Source: Mesorhizobium sp. WSM4311 (GTDB taxonomy: Bacteria; Pseudomonadota; Alphaproteobacteria; Rhizobiales; Rhizobiaceae). Taken from it: a stretch of 64,000 bases of DNA. Below are positions 18,927 to 28,096 of the stretch, one piece after another. Position numbers and translations under genes: made by a program. How positions within the stretch are numbered: position 1 is the first letter of the stretch; each line of letters starts with the position of its first letter. The notes beneath the pieces are model-generated. The model was not told the origin of the DNA, ran no database searches, and saw only the letters and a program-made list of their open reading frames with translations. Where the stretch lies: contig NZ_NSFV01000016.1 of assembly GCF_002295115.1 (NCBI RefSeq), forward strand, positions 62,001-126,000, read 5' to 3'.

Positions 18927-19513
18927 TCCGCGTCCTTGCCCTTGGCCAGGCTAAGTGCCTCTTTCATCGCCTTGTCGAAGTTCTTCGCAACCGCGTTGCG
19001 ATCGATGCGCCGACGAAGGAAATCCGCCCAGATGAATTCGCTGAACGGCGTCGTGTCCTTGGCAAAGCCGCCCATCCGGCGCAGTTCGCCCGCCATGCTC
19101 CGGTAAGGATCGTCAATCAGTTCGCCGATTGTCTTCGGAATGGCCGAGTAATCGCGGCGCCGGCCGCTCTCATCGAACGGGTGCATCCAGCCTCTGTTAT
19201 CGAGCACGAAAAGAAACGTGTCCTTGTCGAGCGCGGACAGGTCGCTGATCACGGCCACAAGCACGTCCTTGACGCCTTCCTCGAGCAGGGCGCGGGCGAG
19301 GTGATGGTGATCGGTGACGTAGCTGCGATTTTTGGGACCCAATACGACCGGCACCATGTGTTTGCCGAGAAAAGCGCCGGTCTTCTTCTTGGCGTCCTGC
19401 TCCCGGATCATCTGGCGCTTCAACGCAACTTCTCTCATGCCCACCGTTATCTGCGTCGGCCTCAGTCCCTCGACGGGAACCGGCGTCACAATGGGTTCTC
19501 GCGGGTCGATCAT
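18890..19513 (-). CDS. ParB-like protein (ParBc_2 type)
   Basis: A 207-residue protein of the 'putative ParB-like nuclease' group. VPVEGLRPTQITVGMREVALKR followed by YVTDHHHLARALLEEG corresponds to the ParB/sulfiredoxin fold, with the His-rich motif in place of the usual ParB GERR box. It has no helix-turn-helix for DNA binding and is not near parA or an origin, so it is not a partition protein. Its ATG overlaps the SulP stop (ATGA), implying coupled translation with an anion transporter. Confidence 0.82.
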   Translation of the reverse strand: MIDPREPIVTPVPVEGLRPTQITVGMREVALKRQMIREQDAKKKTGAFLGKHMVPVVLGPKNRSYVTDHHHLARALLEEGVKDVLVAVISDLSALDKDTFLFVLDNRGWMHPFDESGRRRDYSAIPKTIGELIDDPYRSMAGELRRMGGFAKDTTPFSEFIWADFLRRRIDRNAVAKNFDKAMKEALSLAKGKDADYLPGWCGPTSD

Positions 19514-21291
19514 GACACTCCATCCTGTCCTTGCTGGTGCTGTTTTCCCGGACCAAGTGATTTGATCGCCGCGTCGACGCTGTGGAATATGCGCTGCGGT
19601 CCGACCATTTCAGCGATGCCGAACCGCGCCAGCGCCGCCTGGGCGCGCAGCGATTCCAGCCGCGCTATGGCAAAGACCGCGCCCGCCTTGCGGCAATGAA
19701 GGATGGTGTCGATCAGGGCCTGCGCGGCGGTGTAGTCGATCTCGACGATGTTGCTGGCCTCCAGCACGACCAGTTTCACGGTTTCGTCCCTGGCATCGAC
19801 AAGGTCGCAAACGCCGCGCTTGAAGCGATCGGCATTGACGAAGGACAGTGGCGCCTGGAAGGCCGCGACCAGCACGCCCGGGAGTTGTTCGCCAGCGCTG
19901 GGCTTGGCCGGAGGCCACCAGACGGACGTGCCCGGCACCTGTTCGAGTTCGATCGGCTCCGTGCGCGTCGCGCTCCATATGCCATGCAGCAGCGACAGGC
20001 CGATGCCCACCGCCACGCCGGTTGCGATCGGCAACACCACGATTGCCGCCATGGTGACCAGGATCAACACGAATTCGACCGGCGCCTGCCGATAGACGCT
20101 GGCGAGCACCTTCCAGCGCAATATGTGCTGGGCAACGAACATCAGGACGCCGGCAAGGGCTGCCTGCGGAACATTGGCGAGCAGACCGCCGCCAAAGGCA
20201 CCGAGCGCCAGCACGATGGCCGCGGCAATGAGGCCGGACAGTTGCGAGCGGCCACCCGACTGGGAGACGATGGCCGTGCGCGGCGGGCTGGCATTGACGG
20301 CAAAGGCGCCGAACAGGCCCGACAAAATGCCGCCGGCGCCGACGCCGATGAAATCGCGGTTGACGTCGGGTGCGTCGTCCTGCTGCGAGGCAAAGGACCG
20401 CGAGGTGGCGGCCGTCTGCACCATGACGACAATGGCGATCAGCAGCGCCAGTGGCACCAGCGCCTGGATATCGTCGAGGCTGGCCTCCGGCAGGTCGGCT
20501 CGCGGCAGGCCGTTTGGCAAGGCGCCTAGCACCTCGACGCCGCGATCCCCGAGGCCGAAGACGACGACCGCAAGCGTGGCAAGCACCATGCCGATCAAGG
20601 CGCCGGGGATGCGGGCGCTGATCCGTTCCGAACAGAACACGATGGCGAACACGCCGAGGCCGAGCCCTAGGCTCCAGGGATTGGTGAGATGGAGATTGCC
20701 GCCGATCTCGCCGATACGCCGCAACGTTTCTCCACTCTCGGCCGGCAGGCCAAGCAGCCCGGGCATCTGCGAGACGATGATATGGACGGCGATGCCCGCC
20801 AGAAACCCTGTGGTGACCGGCACGGACAGGAGATCGGCGATCCAGCCGAGGCGAAAGACGCCGCTCAAGGATACGATCAGCCCCACCATCAACGCCAGCA
20901 TGGCTGCCAGTGCCAGATAATGCGGCGAGCCGGATGTGGCGAGCAGCGCCAGGCTGCCGGCGAACAGCGGCGTGATGGTCGAATCCGCGCCAACCGAGAG
21001 GTGACGATTGGCGCCGAACAGGGCAAACGCCACCGAACCGGCGACAAAAGCGAAAAAACCAATCTCGGGAGCAAAACCTCCGAGCCGGGCCGTTGCCATC
21101 TGCTCGGGAATGGCGATCGCGGCCAATGTCAGGCCGGCGATCAGATCACCATTGAGATCCCGGAACTGCCAGCCACTCAGCGCCTGCAAAGGCAGCCGCC
21201 GGCGCCAATTCATGGCGCTTGCGGCTTTCGCTTGGGAAAGTTGGTCCATTGCCGGCTTTTGCCTTGTGGCGGCGAAAAGCGTCATGGCCAT
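19510..21291 (-). CDS. SulP family anion transporter with STAS domain
   Basis: A 593-residue membrane protein. The first ~430 residues hold the SulP transport domain (DLIAGLTLAAIAIPEQMATARLGG is the family signature), and the last ~130 hold a cytoplasmic STAS domain (VVLEASNIVEIDYTAAQALID). Substrate could be sulfate, bicarbonate or a dicarboxylate and cannot be told from sequence. The start at 21291 is uncertain; an ATG 14 codons further in (MDQLSQ) is also possible. It leads a two-gene unit with the ParB-like gene. Confidence 0.88.
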   Translation of the reverse strand: MAMTLFAATRQKPAMDQLSQAKAASAMNWRRRLPLQALSGWQFRDLNGDLIAGLTLAAIAIPEQMATARLGGFAPEIGFFAFVAGSVAFALFGANRHLSVGADSTITPLFAGSLALLATSGSPHYLALAAMLALMVGLIVSLSGVFRLGWIADLLSVPVTTGFLAGIAVHIIVSQMPGLLGLPAESGETLRRIGEIGGNLHLTNPWSLGLGLGVFAIVFCSERISARIPGALIGMVLATLAVVVFGLGDRGVEVLGALPNGLPRADLPEASLDDIQALVPLALLIAIVVMVQTAATSRSFASQQDDAPDVNRDFIGVGAGGILSGLFGAFAVNASPPRTAIVSQSGGRSQLSGLIAAAIVLALGAFGGGLLANVPQAALAGVLMFVAQHILRWKVLASVYRQAPVEFVLILVTMAAIVVLPIATGVAVGIGLSLLHGIWSATRTEPIELEQVPGTSVWWPPAKPSAGEQLPGVLVAAFQAPLSFVNADRFKRGVCDLVDARDETVKLVVLEASNIVEIDYTAAQALIDTILHCRKAGAVFAIARLESLRAQAALARFGIAEMVGPQRIFHSVDAAIKSLGPGKQHQQGQDGVS

Positions 21292-21423
21292 ATCGTCGCA
21301 ATCAGCGGTATCCTTTTGAAATTACCACCAAAAATGACACTGGAAAAGTGCCGCGAACATTGGAGTTTCGGCCTTGCTTCCTATATAAGCGGTCAGTGAT
21401 TCCTGATTAGATTGTGATCCGAT

Positions 21424-24225
21424 TTGACCGACCAAAAGACACCGCGCGGCGCCGACGGCGGCCCCACCGGCATCGAGCCGATCTCCATCATCGAGGAGAT
21501 GCAGAGCTCCTATCTTTCTTACGCCATGAGCGTGATCGTCAGCCGTGCGCTGCCGGATGTGCGCGACGGCCTGAAGCCCGTGCATCGCCGCATTCTCTAT
21601 GCGGCGCATGAGAGCGGCTACCACTGGAACCGCAAATATGTGAAGTCGGCCCGCCCGGTCGCCGACGTGATGGGTAAATACCATCCGCATGGCGACGCCT
21701 CGATCTATGACGCCTTGGTGCGCATGGCGCAGGACTGGTCGCTGCGCGTGCCGCTGATCGACGGGCAGGGCAATTTCGGCTCGATCGACGGCGACCCGCC
21801 GGCGGCGATGCGCTACACCGAATCGCGGCTGACCAAGGTCGCGCATGAGCTGCTGGAGGACATCGACAAGGACACCGTCGATTTCCAGGAGACTTATGAT
21901 GCCTCGGACACCGAACCGAAGGTTCTGCCGGCGCGCTTTCCCAATCTGCTGGTCAACGGCTCCGGCGGCATCGCCGTCGGCATGGCCACCAACATCCCGC
22001 CGCACAATCTGGGCGAAGTCTGCAACGGTGCCATCGCCATCATCGACAATCCGGCGATCGACCTGCCGGCGCTGATGGAGATCATTCCTGGGCCCGATTT
22101 CCCGACCGGCGGCATCGTGCTTGGCCGCTCCGGCATCTACAGCGCCTATTCGACGGGCCGTGGCTCGATCGTCATGCGCGGCAAGGTCAACATCGAACAG
22201 CGCGGCAATGACCGTGAATCGATCATCATCACCGAGGTTCCCTACCAGGTGAACAAGGCCTCGATGATCGAGAAGATGGCCGAGCTGGTGCGCGACAAGC
22301 GCATCGAAGGCATTTCCGACATCCGCGATGAAAGCGACCGCCAGGGTTATCGCGTCGTCATCGAGCTGAAGCGCGACGCCGTCGCCGACGTCATCCTCAA
22401 CCAGCTTTACCGCTTCACGCCGCTGCAGACCTCGTTCGGCGCCAATATGGTGGCGCTGAATGGCGGCAAGCCAGAACTGCTGACGCTGACCGACATGCTG
22501 AAGGCGTTCGTCTCCTTCCGCGAAGAGGTCATCACAAGACGGACGAAATTCTTGCTGCGCAAGGCGCGCGACCGCGCCCATGTGTTGGTCGGCCTTGCCA
22601 TCGCCGTCGCCAATATCGACGAGGTCATCAAGCTGATCCGCACCGCGCCGGACCCGCAGACGGCGCGCGAGCAGTTGATGGAACGGCGTTGGCCCGCGGG
22701 TGATGTCGAGTCGCTGATCCTTTTGATCGACGATCCGCGCCATCGCATCAACGAGGACGGCACCTACAATCTGTCCGAGGAACAGGCCCGCGCCATCCTC
22801 GAACTGCGCCTGCAGCGGCTGACCGCGCTCGGCCGCGACGAGATCGCCGACGAGTTGAACACGATCGGCGCCGAAATCGTTGATTATCTGGACATTTTGT
22901 CGTCCCGGGCGCGTGTCCAGCAGATCGTCAAGGACGAGCTTGCGGCCGTGCGCGACGAGTTCGGCACGCCACGCCGCACCGAACTCACCGACGGCGGCGC
23001 GGACATGGAAGACGAGGACCTGATCCAGCGCGAGGACATGGTCGTGACGGTGAGCCATTCCGGCTACATCAAGCGCGTGCCGCTTTCGCTCTACCGGGCG
23101 CAGCGCCGCGGCGGCAAGGGCCGCTCGGGCATGTCGACCAAGGAAGAGGATTTCGTCACCCGGCTGTTCGTGGCCAACACGCACACGCCGGTGCTGTTCT
23201 TCTCTTCACGCGGCATCGTCTACAAGGAAAAGGTCTGGCGGCTGCCGATCGGCAACCCGCAGTCACGCGGCAAGGCACTGATCAACATGCTGCCGCTCGA
23301 GCAGGGCGAGCGCATCACCACCATCATGCCGCTGCCCGAGGACGAGACCAGCTGGGGCGAACTCGACGTGATGTTCGCCACCACGCGCGGCACCGTGCGC
23401 CGCAACAAGCTGTCCGATTTCGTGCAGGTCAACCGCAACGGCAAGATCGCCATGAAGCTGGAGGAGGAGGGCGACGAGATACTCGGCGTCGAAACCTGCA
23501 CCGACAATGACGACGTGCTTTTGACCGCCAGTTCCGGCCAGTGCATCCGCTTCTCCGTCGGCGACGTGCGCGTCTTCCAGAGCCGCAACTCGGTCGGCGT
23601 GCGCGGCATCACCATGGCCGAGACGGACCGCATCATCTCGATGTCGGTGATCGAGAATGTGGACGCGTCGCCGGCAGAGCGTGCCGCATATCTCAAGCGC
23701 GCAGCGGCCGAGCGCCGCCTTGCCGCTGGCGCCAGCGGCGAGGAGGAAGAGATTGCGCTGACCAATGAGGAGATCGGCGAGGAGGCCGAGCTTTCAGACG
23801 AACGCTATGAGTTCCTCAAGGCGCATGAGCAGTATGTGCTGACGGTGACCGAATATGGCTACGGCAAGCGTTCGTCGTCCTACGATTTCCGCCTGACTGG
23901 CCGCGGCGGCAAGGGCATCCGCGCCACCGACGTGTCGAAGACGGCTGAAATCGGCCGGCTGGTGGCGACCTTCCCGGTCGGCAACGATGATCAGATCATG
24001 CTGGTGTCGGATGGCGGCACGGTTATCCGGGTGCCGGTCAATGGCATCCGTTTCGCCAGCCGCGCCACCAAGGGCGTGACCATCTTCAATACCGCCGAGG
24101 GTGAGAAGGTGGTTTCGGTCGAGCGGATTTCCGAGCCGCAATCGGACGAGGAAAGCGAAGAGATCATCGAGGGCGGCGCTGGGTCTGCTCCAGAGGCTGA
24201 TGCCGGTCCGAACAGCGGCGAGTAA
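21424..24225 (+). CDS. gyrA: DNA gyrase subunit A
   Basis: Breakage-reunion subunit of gyrase, 933 residues, starting at TTG (no ATG or GTG lies in frame upstream before a stop). Tyr131 in MRYTESRL is the DNA-linking tyrosine and QRRGGKG at about residues 560-566 is the GyrA box needed for supercoiling. The quinolone-determining region reads HPHGDASIYDAL, with Ala92 where E. coli has Ser83 and Asp96 where it has Asp87. The C-terminal domain carries an acidic insert of about 40 residues (around residues 750-800) common in this class. The product is longer than the 875 of E. coli for that reason. Confidence 0.97.
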   Translation: MTDQKTPRGADGGPTGIEPISIIEEMQSSYLSYAMSVIVSRALPDVRDGLKPVHRRILYAAHESGYHWNRKYVKSARPVADVMGKYHPHGDASIYDALVRMAQDWSLRVPLIDGQGNFGSIDGDPPAAMRYTESRLTKVAHELLEDIDKDTVDFQETYDASDTEPKVLPARFPNLLVNGSGGIAVGMATNIPPHNLGEVCNGAIAIIDNPAIDLPALMEIIPGPDFPTGGIVLGRSGIYSAYSTGRGSIVMRGKVNIEQRGNDRESIIITEVPYQVNKASMIEKMAELVRDKRIEGISDIRDESDRQGYRVVIELKRDAVADVILNQLYRFTPLQTSFGANMVALNGGKPELLTLTDMLKAFVSFREEVITRRTKFLLRKARDRAHVLVGLAIAVANIDEVIKLIRTAPDPQTAREQLMERRWPAGDVESLILLIDDPRHRINEDGTYNLSEEQARAILELRLQRLTALGRDEIADELNTIGAEIVDYLDILSSRARVQQIVKDELAAVRDEFGTPRRTELTDGGADMEDEDLIQREDMVVTVSHSGYIKRVPLSLYRAQRRGGKGRSGMSTKEEDFVTRLFVANTHTPVLFFSSRGIVYKEKVWRLPIGNPQSRGKALINMLPLEQGERITTIMPLPEDETSWGELDVMFATTRGTVRRNKLSDFVQVNRNGKIAMKLEEEGDEILGVETCTDNDDVLLTASSGQCIRFSVGDVRVFQSRNSVGVRGITMAETDRIISMSVIENVDASPAERAAYLKRAAAERRLAAGASGEEEEIALTNEEIGEEAELSDERYEFLKAHEQYVLTVTEYGYGKRSSSYDFRLTGRGGKGIRATDVSKTAEIGRLVATFPVGNDDQIMLVSDGGTVIRVPVNGIRFASRATKGVTIFNTAEGEKVVSVERISEPQSDEESEEIIEGGAGSAPEADAGPNSGE

Positions 24226-24252
24226 ATCCTGGGCCTGCTTTTGACATAGCAA

Positions 24253-24272
24253 CGCCGGCCCAACGGCCGGCG
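24253..24272 (+). terminator. GC-rich hairpin after gyrA
   Basis: CGCCGGCC pairs perfectly with GGCCGGCG around a CAAC loop, 28 bases after the gyrA stop and between two convergent genes. No T run follows on either strand, so it may act as an RNA-end stabiliser more than as a classic terminator. Confidence 0.5.
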
Positions 24273-24292
24273 CGGCAGCAAGTCCAGACGGC

Positions 24293-24445
24293 TTAGTAGT
24301 GACGATACGGCTTGCGGGGGCCGAAACCTTCGAAGCGCTTGGTGGTTGCCTTGACGCGAATGCGTTGCGCCTCCTGATGCAGCCCGAATACGGTGGCGAT
24401 CAGCATGGCGACTGTCATTGCGGTGGCGAGCATGTAGATCAGCAT
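24293..24445 (-). CDS. Small membrane protein, 50 residues
   Basis: ATG at 24445 with AGGAGA eight bases upstream, a textbook ribosome site. The product begins MLIYMLATAMTVAMLIATVFGL, a single membrane helix, followed by a short basic tail (HQEAQRIRVKATTKRFEGF and PRKPYRHY). It is convergent with gyrA. No family assigned. The size, clear ribosome site and hydrophobic-basic design make it a credible gene, though it is too short to be picked up by length-based calling. Confidence 0.65.
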   Translation of the reverse strand: MLIYMLATAMTVAMLIATVFGLHQEAQRIRVKATTKRFEGFGPRKPYRHY

Positions 24446-24640
24446 TTGCGTGTTCTCCTGCGCCTTACAACGGATAGATGGGATTTTGGTTTCATCTTAT
24501 TAAGGTGCAACCTAGTGAACGCTGCGTGAAGGCTTCGTGATCAGCGTGTTCATCTGTCGTTCATGTGCCGGAAAAGGTTCATGGGCTCGCGCGCCGATCG
24601 GATTTGCCTTTGCGAGAGAGGCTCGCTAGAAGCACCTGCC

Positions 24641-25141
24641 ATGACTGAACGCATCGCCCTTTACGCCGGCTCCTTCGACCCGCTGACCAACGGCCATCTC
24701 GATGTGCTGAAAGCGTCGCTGGCGGTGGCCGACATCGTCTATGCCGCGATCGGCATTCATCCGGGCAAGAAGCCGTTGTTTTCCTTCGAGGAGCGGGTGC
24801 AACTCATCGAAGCCGCCACGAAGGCCGAATTCGGCCGCGACGGCGCTCGCATCAAGGTCGTTGCCTTCGACGGGCTGGTGATCGATGCCGCCAGGAAGCA
24901 GGGCGCCTCGATCATGATCCGCGGCCTGCGCGACGGCACCGATCTCGATTACGAAATGCAGATGGCCGGCATGAACGAAACCATGGCGCCCGAGCTGCAG
25001 ACGGTCTTTCTGCCCGCCAGCCCGTCCGTGCGCACCATTACCGCCACACTTGTGCGCCAGATAGCCTCGATGGGCGGCGACATCCGCGCCTTCGTGCCGG
25101 CGGCTGTTGCTGGCGCGCTCACCGCAAAATTCGCGAAATAA
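24641..25141 (+). CDS. coaD: Phosphopantetheine adenylyltransferase
   Basis: Fourth step of CoA synthesis: 4'-phosphopantetheine plus ATP to dephospho-CoA. The 166-residue protein starts MTERIALYAGSFDPLTNGHLDV, which contains the nucleotidyltransferase TxGH motif (TNGH), and has RGLRDGTDLDYEMQMAGMN and the SPSVRTIT motif. The start at 24641 gives the usual family length; a 26-residue upstream extension is Cys/Arg-rich and rejected. It leads a tight run of same-strand genes (coaD, two cyclophilins, DMT, queA, unknown, tgt). Confidence 0.96.
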   Translation: MTERIALYAGSFDPLTNGHLDVLKASLAVADIVYAAIGIHPGKKPLFSFEERVQLIEAATKAEFGRDGARIKVVAFDGLVIDAARKQGASIMIRGLRDGTDLDYEMQMAGMNETMAPELQTVFLPASPSVRTITATLVRQIASMGGDIRAFVPAAVAGALTAKFAK

Positions 25142-25158
25142 GCCCGGAGAAAATCCTC

Positions 25159-25746
25159 ATGCAGCTCAAAAGGCTCGCCTCGTTCCTCGTCGTGCTTGCC
25201 GGTCTTGTGACCGCCTCGGTCTCGGCCTATGCCGCCGATCCCGAAAACACCATGATCATCACGCTGAAGGACGGCGACGTGACCATCGCGTTGCGGCCCG
25301 ATCTGGCGCCCAAGCATGTCGCGCAGATCAAGAAGCTCGTGCGTGACCATGCCTATGACAATGTCGCTTTCCACCGCGTCATCGACGGCTTCATGGCGCA
25401 GACCGGCGACGTCAAGTTCGGCAACATGAAGAAGGGATTCAACTCCCAGGCCGTCGGCACCGGCGGTTCGGACCTGCCTGACCTGCCGGCCGAATTCTCG
25501 CAGACCGAGCACTATAAGCGCGGCGTGGTCGGCATGGCCCGCTCGCAAGATCCGAACTCCGCCAATTCGCAATTCTTCATCATGTTCGCGCCGGCGCCGC
25601 CGCTCGACGGCCAGTACACCATCGTCGGCAATGTCGTCGGCGGCATGGAGCTGGTGGACCACATCAAGAAGGGTGACGAGGCGGACAATGGTACGGTCTC
25701 CGACCCCGACCGGATGATCAAGGTGCGCATCGCCGCCGACAAGTAA
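25159..25746 (+). CDS. Peptidyl-prolyl cis-trans isomerase, cyclophilin type, exported
   Basis: A 195-residue cyclophilin with a signal peptide (LASFLVVLAGLVTASVSAYA-ADP), so a periplasmic folding catalyst. The core motifs are VAFHRVIDGFMAQTGD, NSANSQFFIMFAPAPPLDGQYTIVGNVV. It lies 17 bases after coaD and is followed after 28 bases by a second, cytosolic copy, a paired arrangement common in rhizobia. Confidence 0.93.
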   Translation: MQLKRLASFLVVLAGLVTASVSAYAADPENTMIITLKDGDVTIALRPDLAPKHVAQIKKLVRDHAYDNVAFHRVIDGFMAQTGDVKFGNMKKGFNSQAVGTGGSDLPDLPAEFSQTEHYKRGVVGMARSQDPNSANSQFFIMFAPAPPLDGQYTIVGNVVGGMELVDHIKKGDEADNGTVSDPDRMIKVRIAADK

Positions 25747-25774
25747 TTTCTGTTTTCTCAAAAGGATATCTGAC

Positions 25775-26287
25775 ATGGCCGAAATCAAGGACCGCGAGAA
25801 CGCGCTCATCATGGAAACGACCAAGGGTAAGGTCGTGATCGAACTTTTCCCCGATCTGGCCCCCGGCCATGTCGCCCGCATCAAGGAACTGGCCAGGGAA
25901 GGCGCCTATGACGGCGTGGTCTTCCACCGCGTCATCGACGGCTTCATGGCGCAGACCGGCGACGTGAAGTTCGGCAATTCCTCGAAACCCACCTTCGCGC
26001 CGTCGCGCGCGGGCATGGGCGGCTCGGACAAGCCGGACCTTAAGGCTGAGTTCTCCAACGCCAACCATGGCCGCGGCACCTGCTCGATGGCCCGTTCACA
26101 AAATCCGAACTCGGCCAATTCGCAGTTCTTCATCTGCTTCGACGATGCCGCCTTCCTCAACCGCCAGTACACGGTCTGGGGTCAGGTCATCGAAGGCATG
26201 GACAATGTCGACAAGATCAAGCGCGGCGAACCGGTGGTCGATCCCGACAAGATCGTGACGCTGAAGGTCGCGGCCGACGTCAAGTAA
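25775..26287 (+). CDS. ppiB: Peptidyl-prolyl cis-trans isomerase, cyclophilin type, cytosolic
   Basis: A 170-residue cyclophilin without a signal peptide. VVFHRVIDGFMAQTGDVKFGN and NSANSQFFICFDDAAFLNRQYTVWGQVIEGMDNVD carry the active-site Arg, Phe and Gln. It differs from its upstream neighbour mainly in the lack of an export signal, so the pair supplies isomerase to cytosol and periplasm. Same-strand neighbours follow within 12 bases. Confidence 0.93.
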   Translation: MAEIKDRENALIMETTKGKVVIELFPDLAPGHVARIKELAREGAYDGVVFHRVIDGFMAQTGDVKFGNSSKPTFAPSRAGMGGSDKPDLKAEFSNANHGRGTCSMARSQNPNSANSQFFICFDDAAFLNRQYTVWGQVIEGMDNVDKIKRGEPVVDPDKIVTLKVAADVK

Positions 26288-26299
26288 GGCGAAACGACA

Positions 26300-26749
26300 A
26301 TGATGGGCGTCGTCTGGTCGCTTCTCGGCATCCTGTCCGGCGCCTTCATTGCCATTCAGGCACCGATCAATTCGCAGCTTGCGCGCGGCCTGGGTCTCCC
26401 GGTCGCGGCGGCAGCGTTTTCGTTCCTGTCGGGCGCCATCGTGCTCGGCATCATCGCGGCCACGGTGGTGAAGCTGCAAGGCATTTCGCTCGAATGGAAG
26501 GCGCCGGCACCCTGGCTTTTCGTCGCCGGCGGCATGCTCGGCGGCTTCTATGTCACGCTCTCCACAATCCTGACGCCGCGCATCGGCGCCGCCGCCCTGA
26601 TGGCGTTCCTGGTGGCCGGCCAGCTGCTCGCCGGCATGCTCATCGACCGCATCGGCTTCCTAGGTGTCGCGGTGCGTGAAATCTCGCTCGGCCGCGTCGC
26701 CGGCGCGGTGCTGCTGCTGGTCGGAGCGCTGCTAGTCCGGCTCTACTGA
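26300..26749 (+). CDS. DMT superfamily (DUF606/YdcZ-like) membrane protein
   Basis: A 149-residue protein with five hydrophobic segments, a half-size member of the drug/metabolite transporter superfamily (DUF606). ILSGAFIAIQAPINSQLARGLG and GGMLGGFYVTLSTILTPRIGAAALMAFLVAGQLLAGMLIDRIG are typical. Such proteins work as dimers; substrate unknown. The stop shares its A with the queA ATG (TGATG), so queA translation probably depends on it. Confidence 0.88.
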   Translation: MMGVVWSLLGILSGAFIAIQAPINSQLARGLGLPVAAAAFSFLSGAIVLGIIAATVVKLQGISLEWKAPAPWLFVAGGMLGGFYVTLSTILTPRIGAAALMAFLVAGQLLAGMLIDRIGFLGVAVREISLGRVAGAVLLLVGALLVRLY

Positions 26750-27834
26750 TGCGCGTCGATCTCTTCGACTTCGACCTGCCGGAGGAGCGGATCGCGCTTC
26801 GCCCGGCGGAGCCGCGCGACAGCGCCAAGATGCTGGTGGTCAAACCGGGCGAGGCGCTCGGCGACCGCACAGTCAGCGACCTGCCATCCCTGCTCAGGGC
26901 CGGCGACGTGCTGGTGTTCAACGATACCAAGGTCATTCCGGCGCAGCTCAAAGGCATAAGGCGCCGCGGCGAAGCCCAGGCGCAGGTCGAGGCCACGCTG
27001 CATATGCGCGTGGCGCCGGATCGCTGGCTCGCCTTCATGCGGCCGGGCAAGCGCATTGCCGCCGGCGACCGCATCCATTTCGGCCATGACGGCAATTCCT
27101 GCTTCCTCGGCCAACTCGATGCCACGGTGATAGAGAAGGGCGAGGGCGGCGAAGCCTTGCTTGGCTTCGACCTGTCGGGGCCGTTCCTCGACGAGGCGCT
27201 GCACGCCGTCGGCCACATTCCGCTGCCGCCCTATATCGCTTCCAAACGCGACGACGACGAGCGCGACCGGGCCGACTACCAGACAATCTATGCTCGGGAG
27301 GAAGGCGCTGTCGCGGCGCCCACGGCGGGCCTGCATTTCACACCGGAGCTGTTTGCGGCTCTCGACGCCAAAGGGGTCGAGCGCCACTTCGTCACTCTCC
27401 ACGTTGGTGCGGGCACGTTCCTGCCGGTCAAGGCAGACGACACCGCCGACCACAAGATGCATGCCGAGATCGGCTCAGTCAGCGCGGCAACCGCCGATGC
27501 GCTGAACGCGGCCAAGGCAAGAGGCGGGCGCATCGTCGCGGTCGGCACGACCTCGCTGCGCCTGCTGGAGAGCGCGGCGCGCGAAGACGGGACGGTGCCC
27601 GCGTGGTCCGGGCCGACGGATATCTTCATCACGCCCGGCTACCGCTTTCGCACCGCGGACATGCTGATGACCAATTTCCATCTGCCGCGCTCGACGCTGT
27701 TCATGCTGGTTTCGGCCTTCAGCGGCCTCGACACGATGCGCGCGGCCTATGCGCATGCGATTGCCAACCGCTACAGGTTCTACTCCTATGGTGACGCAAG
27801 CCTGCTGTATCGAGCGGAGACGAGCGATGGATGA
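26749..27834 (+). CDS. queA: S-adenosylmethionine:tRNA ribosyltransferase-isomerase
   Basis: Converts preQ1 in tRNA to epoxyqueuosine using the ribosyl part of AdoMet. The 361-residue protein is full length: FDLPEERIALRPAEPRDSAKML at the N-terminus, HIPLPPYIASKRDDDERDRADYQTIYAREEGAVAAPTAGLHFTPEL in the middle and GYRFRTADMLMTNFHLPRSTLFMLVSAF near the end. It starts on the TGATG overlap with the DMT gene and ends with an eight-base overlap with the next gene. Together with tgt nearby it covers two steps of queuosine synthesis. Confidence 0.96.
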   Translation: MRVDLFDFDLPEERIALRPAEPRDSAKMLVVKPGEALGDRTVSDLPSLLRAGDVLVFNDTKVIPAQLKGIRRRGEAQAQVEATLHMRVAPDRWLAFMRPGKRIAAGDRIHFGHDGNSCFLGQLDATVIEKGEGGEALLGFDLSGPFLDEALHAVGHIPLPPYIASKRDDDERDRADYQTIYAREEGAVAAPTAGLHFTPELFAALDAKGVERHFVTLHVGAGTFLPVKADDTADHKMHAEIGSVSAATADALNAAKARGGRIVAVGTTSLRLLESAAREDGTVPAWSGPTDIFITPGYRFRTADMLMTNFHLPRSTLFMLVSAFSGLDTMRAAYAHAIANRYRFYSYGDASLLYRAETSDG

Positions 27835-28096
27835 TGACCTGGAAACCCTCGGTCGCGATGCCCTGATCGCCGAGGTGAAGAAACTGCGCGCCGGCATTCG
27901 CGCTCATCGCGACACGTCAGGCCATGATCTCTGCTGGCATCACCCCGATCTGTGGGATCTGCTGCCGGAAAAGACCGAGCCGTCGATCGCGGTGCCGCCC
28001 TGGCCCAAATTCATGCGCGGCTGCATCCAATACCGCCAGTCGCTCGGCAGACAGGCGCCTGACGCGCCGATCCACGACAAGGAATTCAATGGCTAA
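27827..28096 (+). CDS. Conserved small protein between queA and tgt
   Basis: An 89-residue product starting MDDDLETLGRDALIAEVKKLRAGIRAHRDTSGHDLCWHHPDLWDLLPEK. The N-terminal half looks like a short helix or coiled coil; the CWHHPDLWDLLP and PPWPKFMRGCIQYRQSL segments are compact and probably functional. It overlaps queA by eight bases and tgt by eight bases, so it is tightly embedded in the queuosine operon. Function unknown; the position alone does not prove a role in queuosine synthesis. Confidence 0.75.
   Translation: MDDDLETLGRDALIAEVKKLRAGIRAHRDTSGHDLCWHHPDLWDLLPEKTEPSIAVPPWPKFMRGCIQYRQSLGRQAPDAPIHDKEFNG

Noticed and set aside
21322..23184. Very long minus-strand reading opposite gyrA
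   Set aside because: It mirrors gyrA codons, is His/Asp/Arg-rich without family motifs, and gyrA is certain on the other strand.
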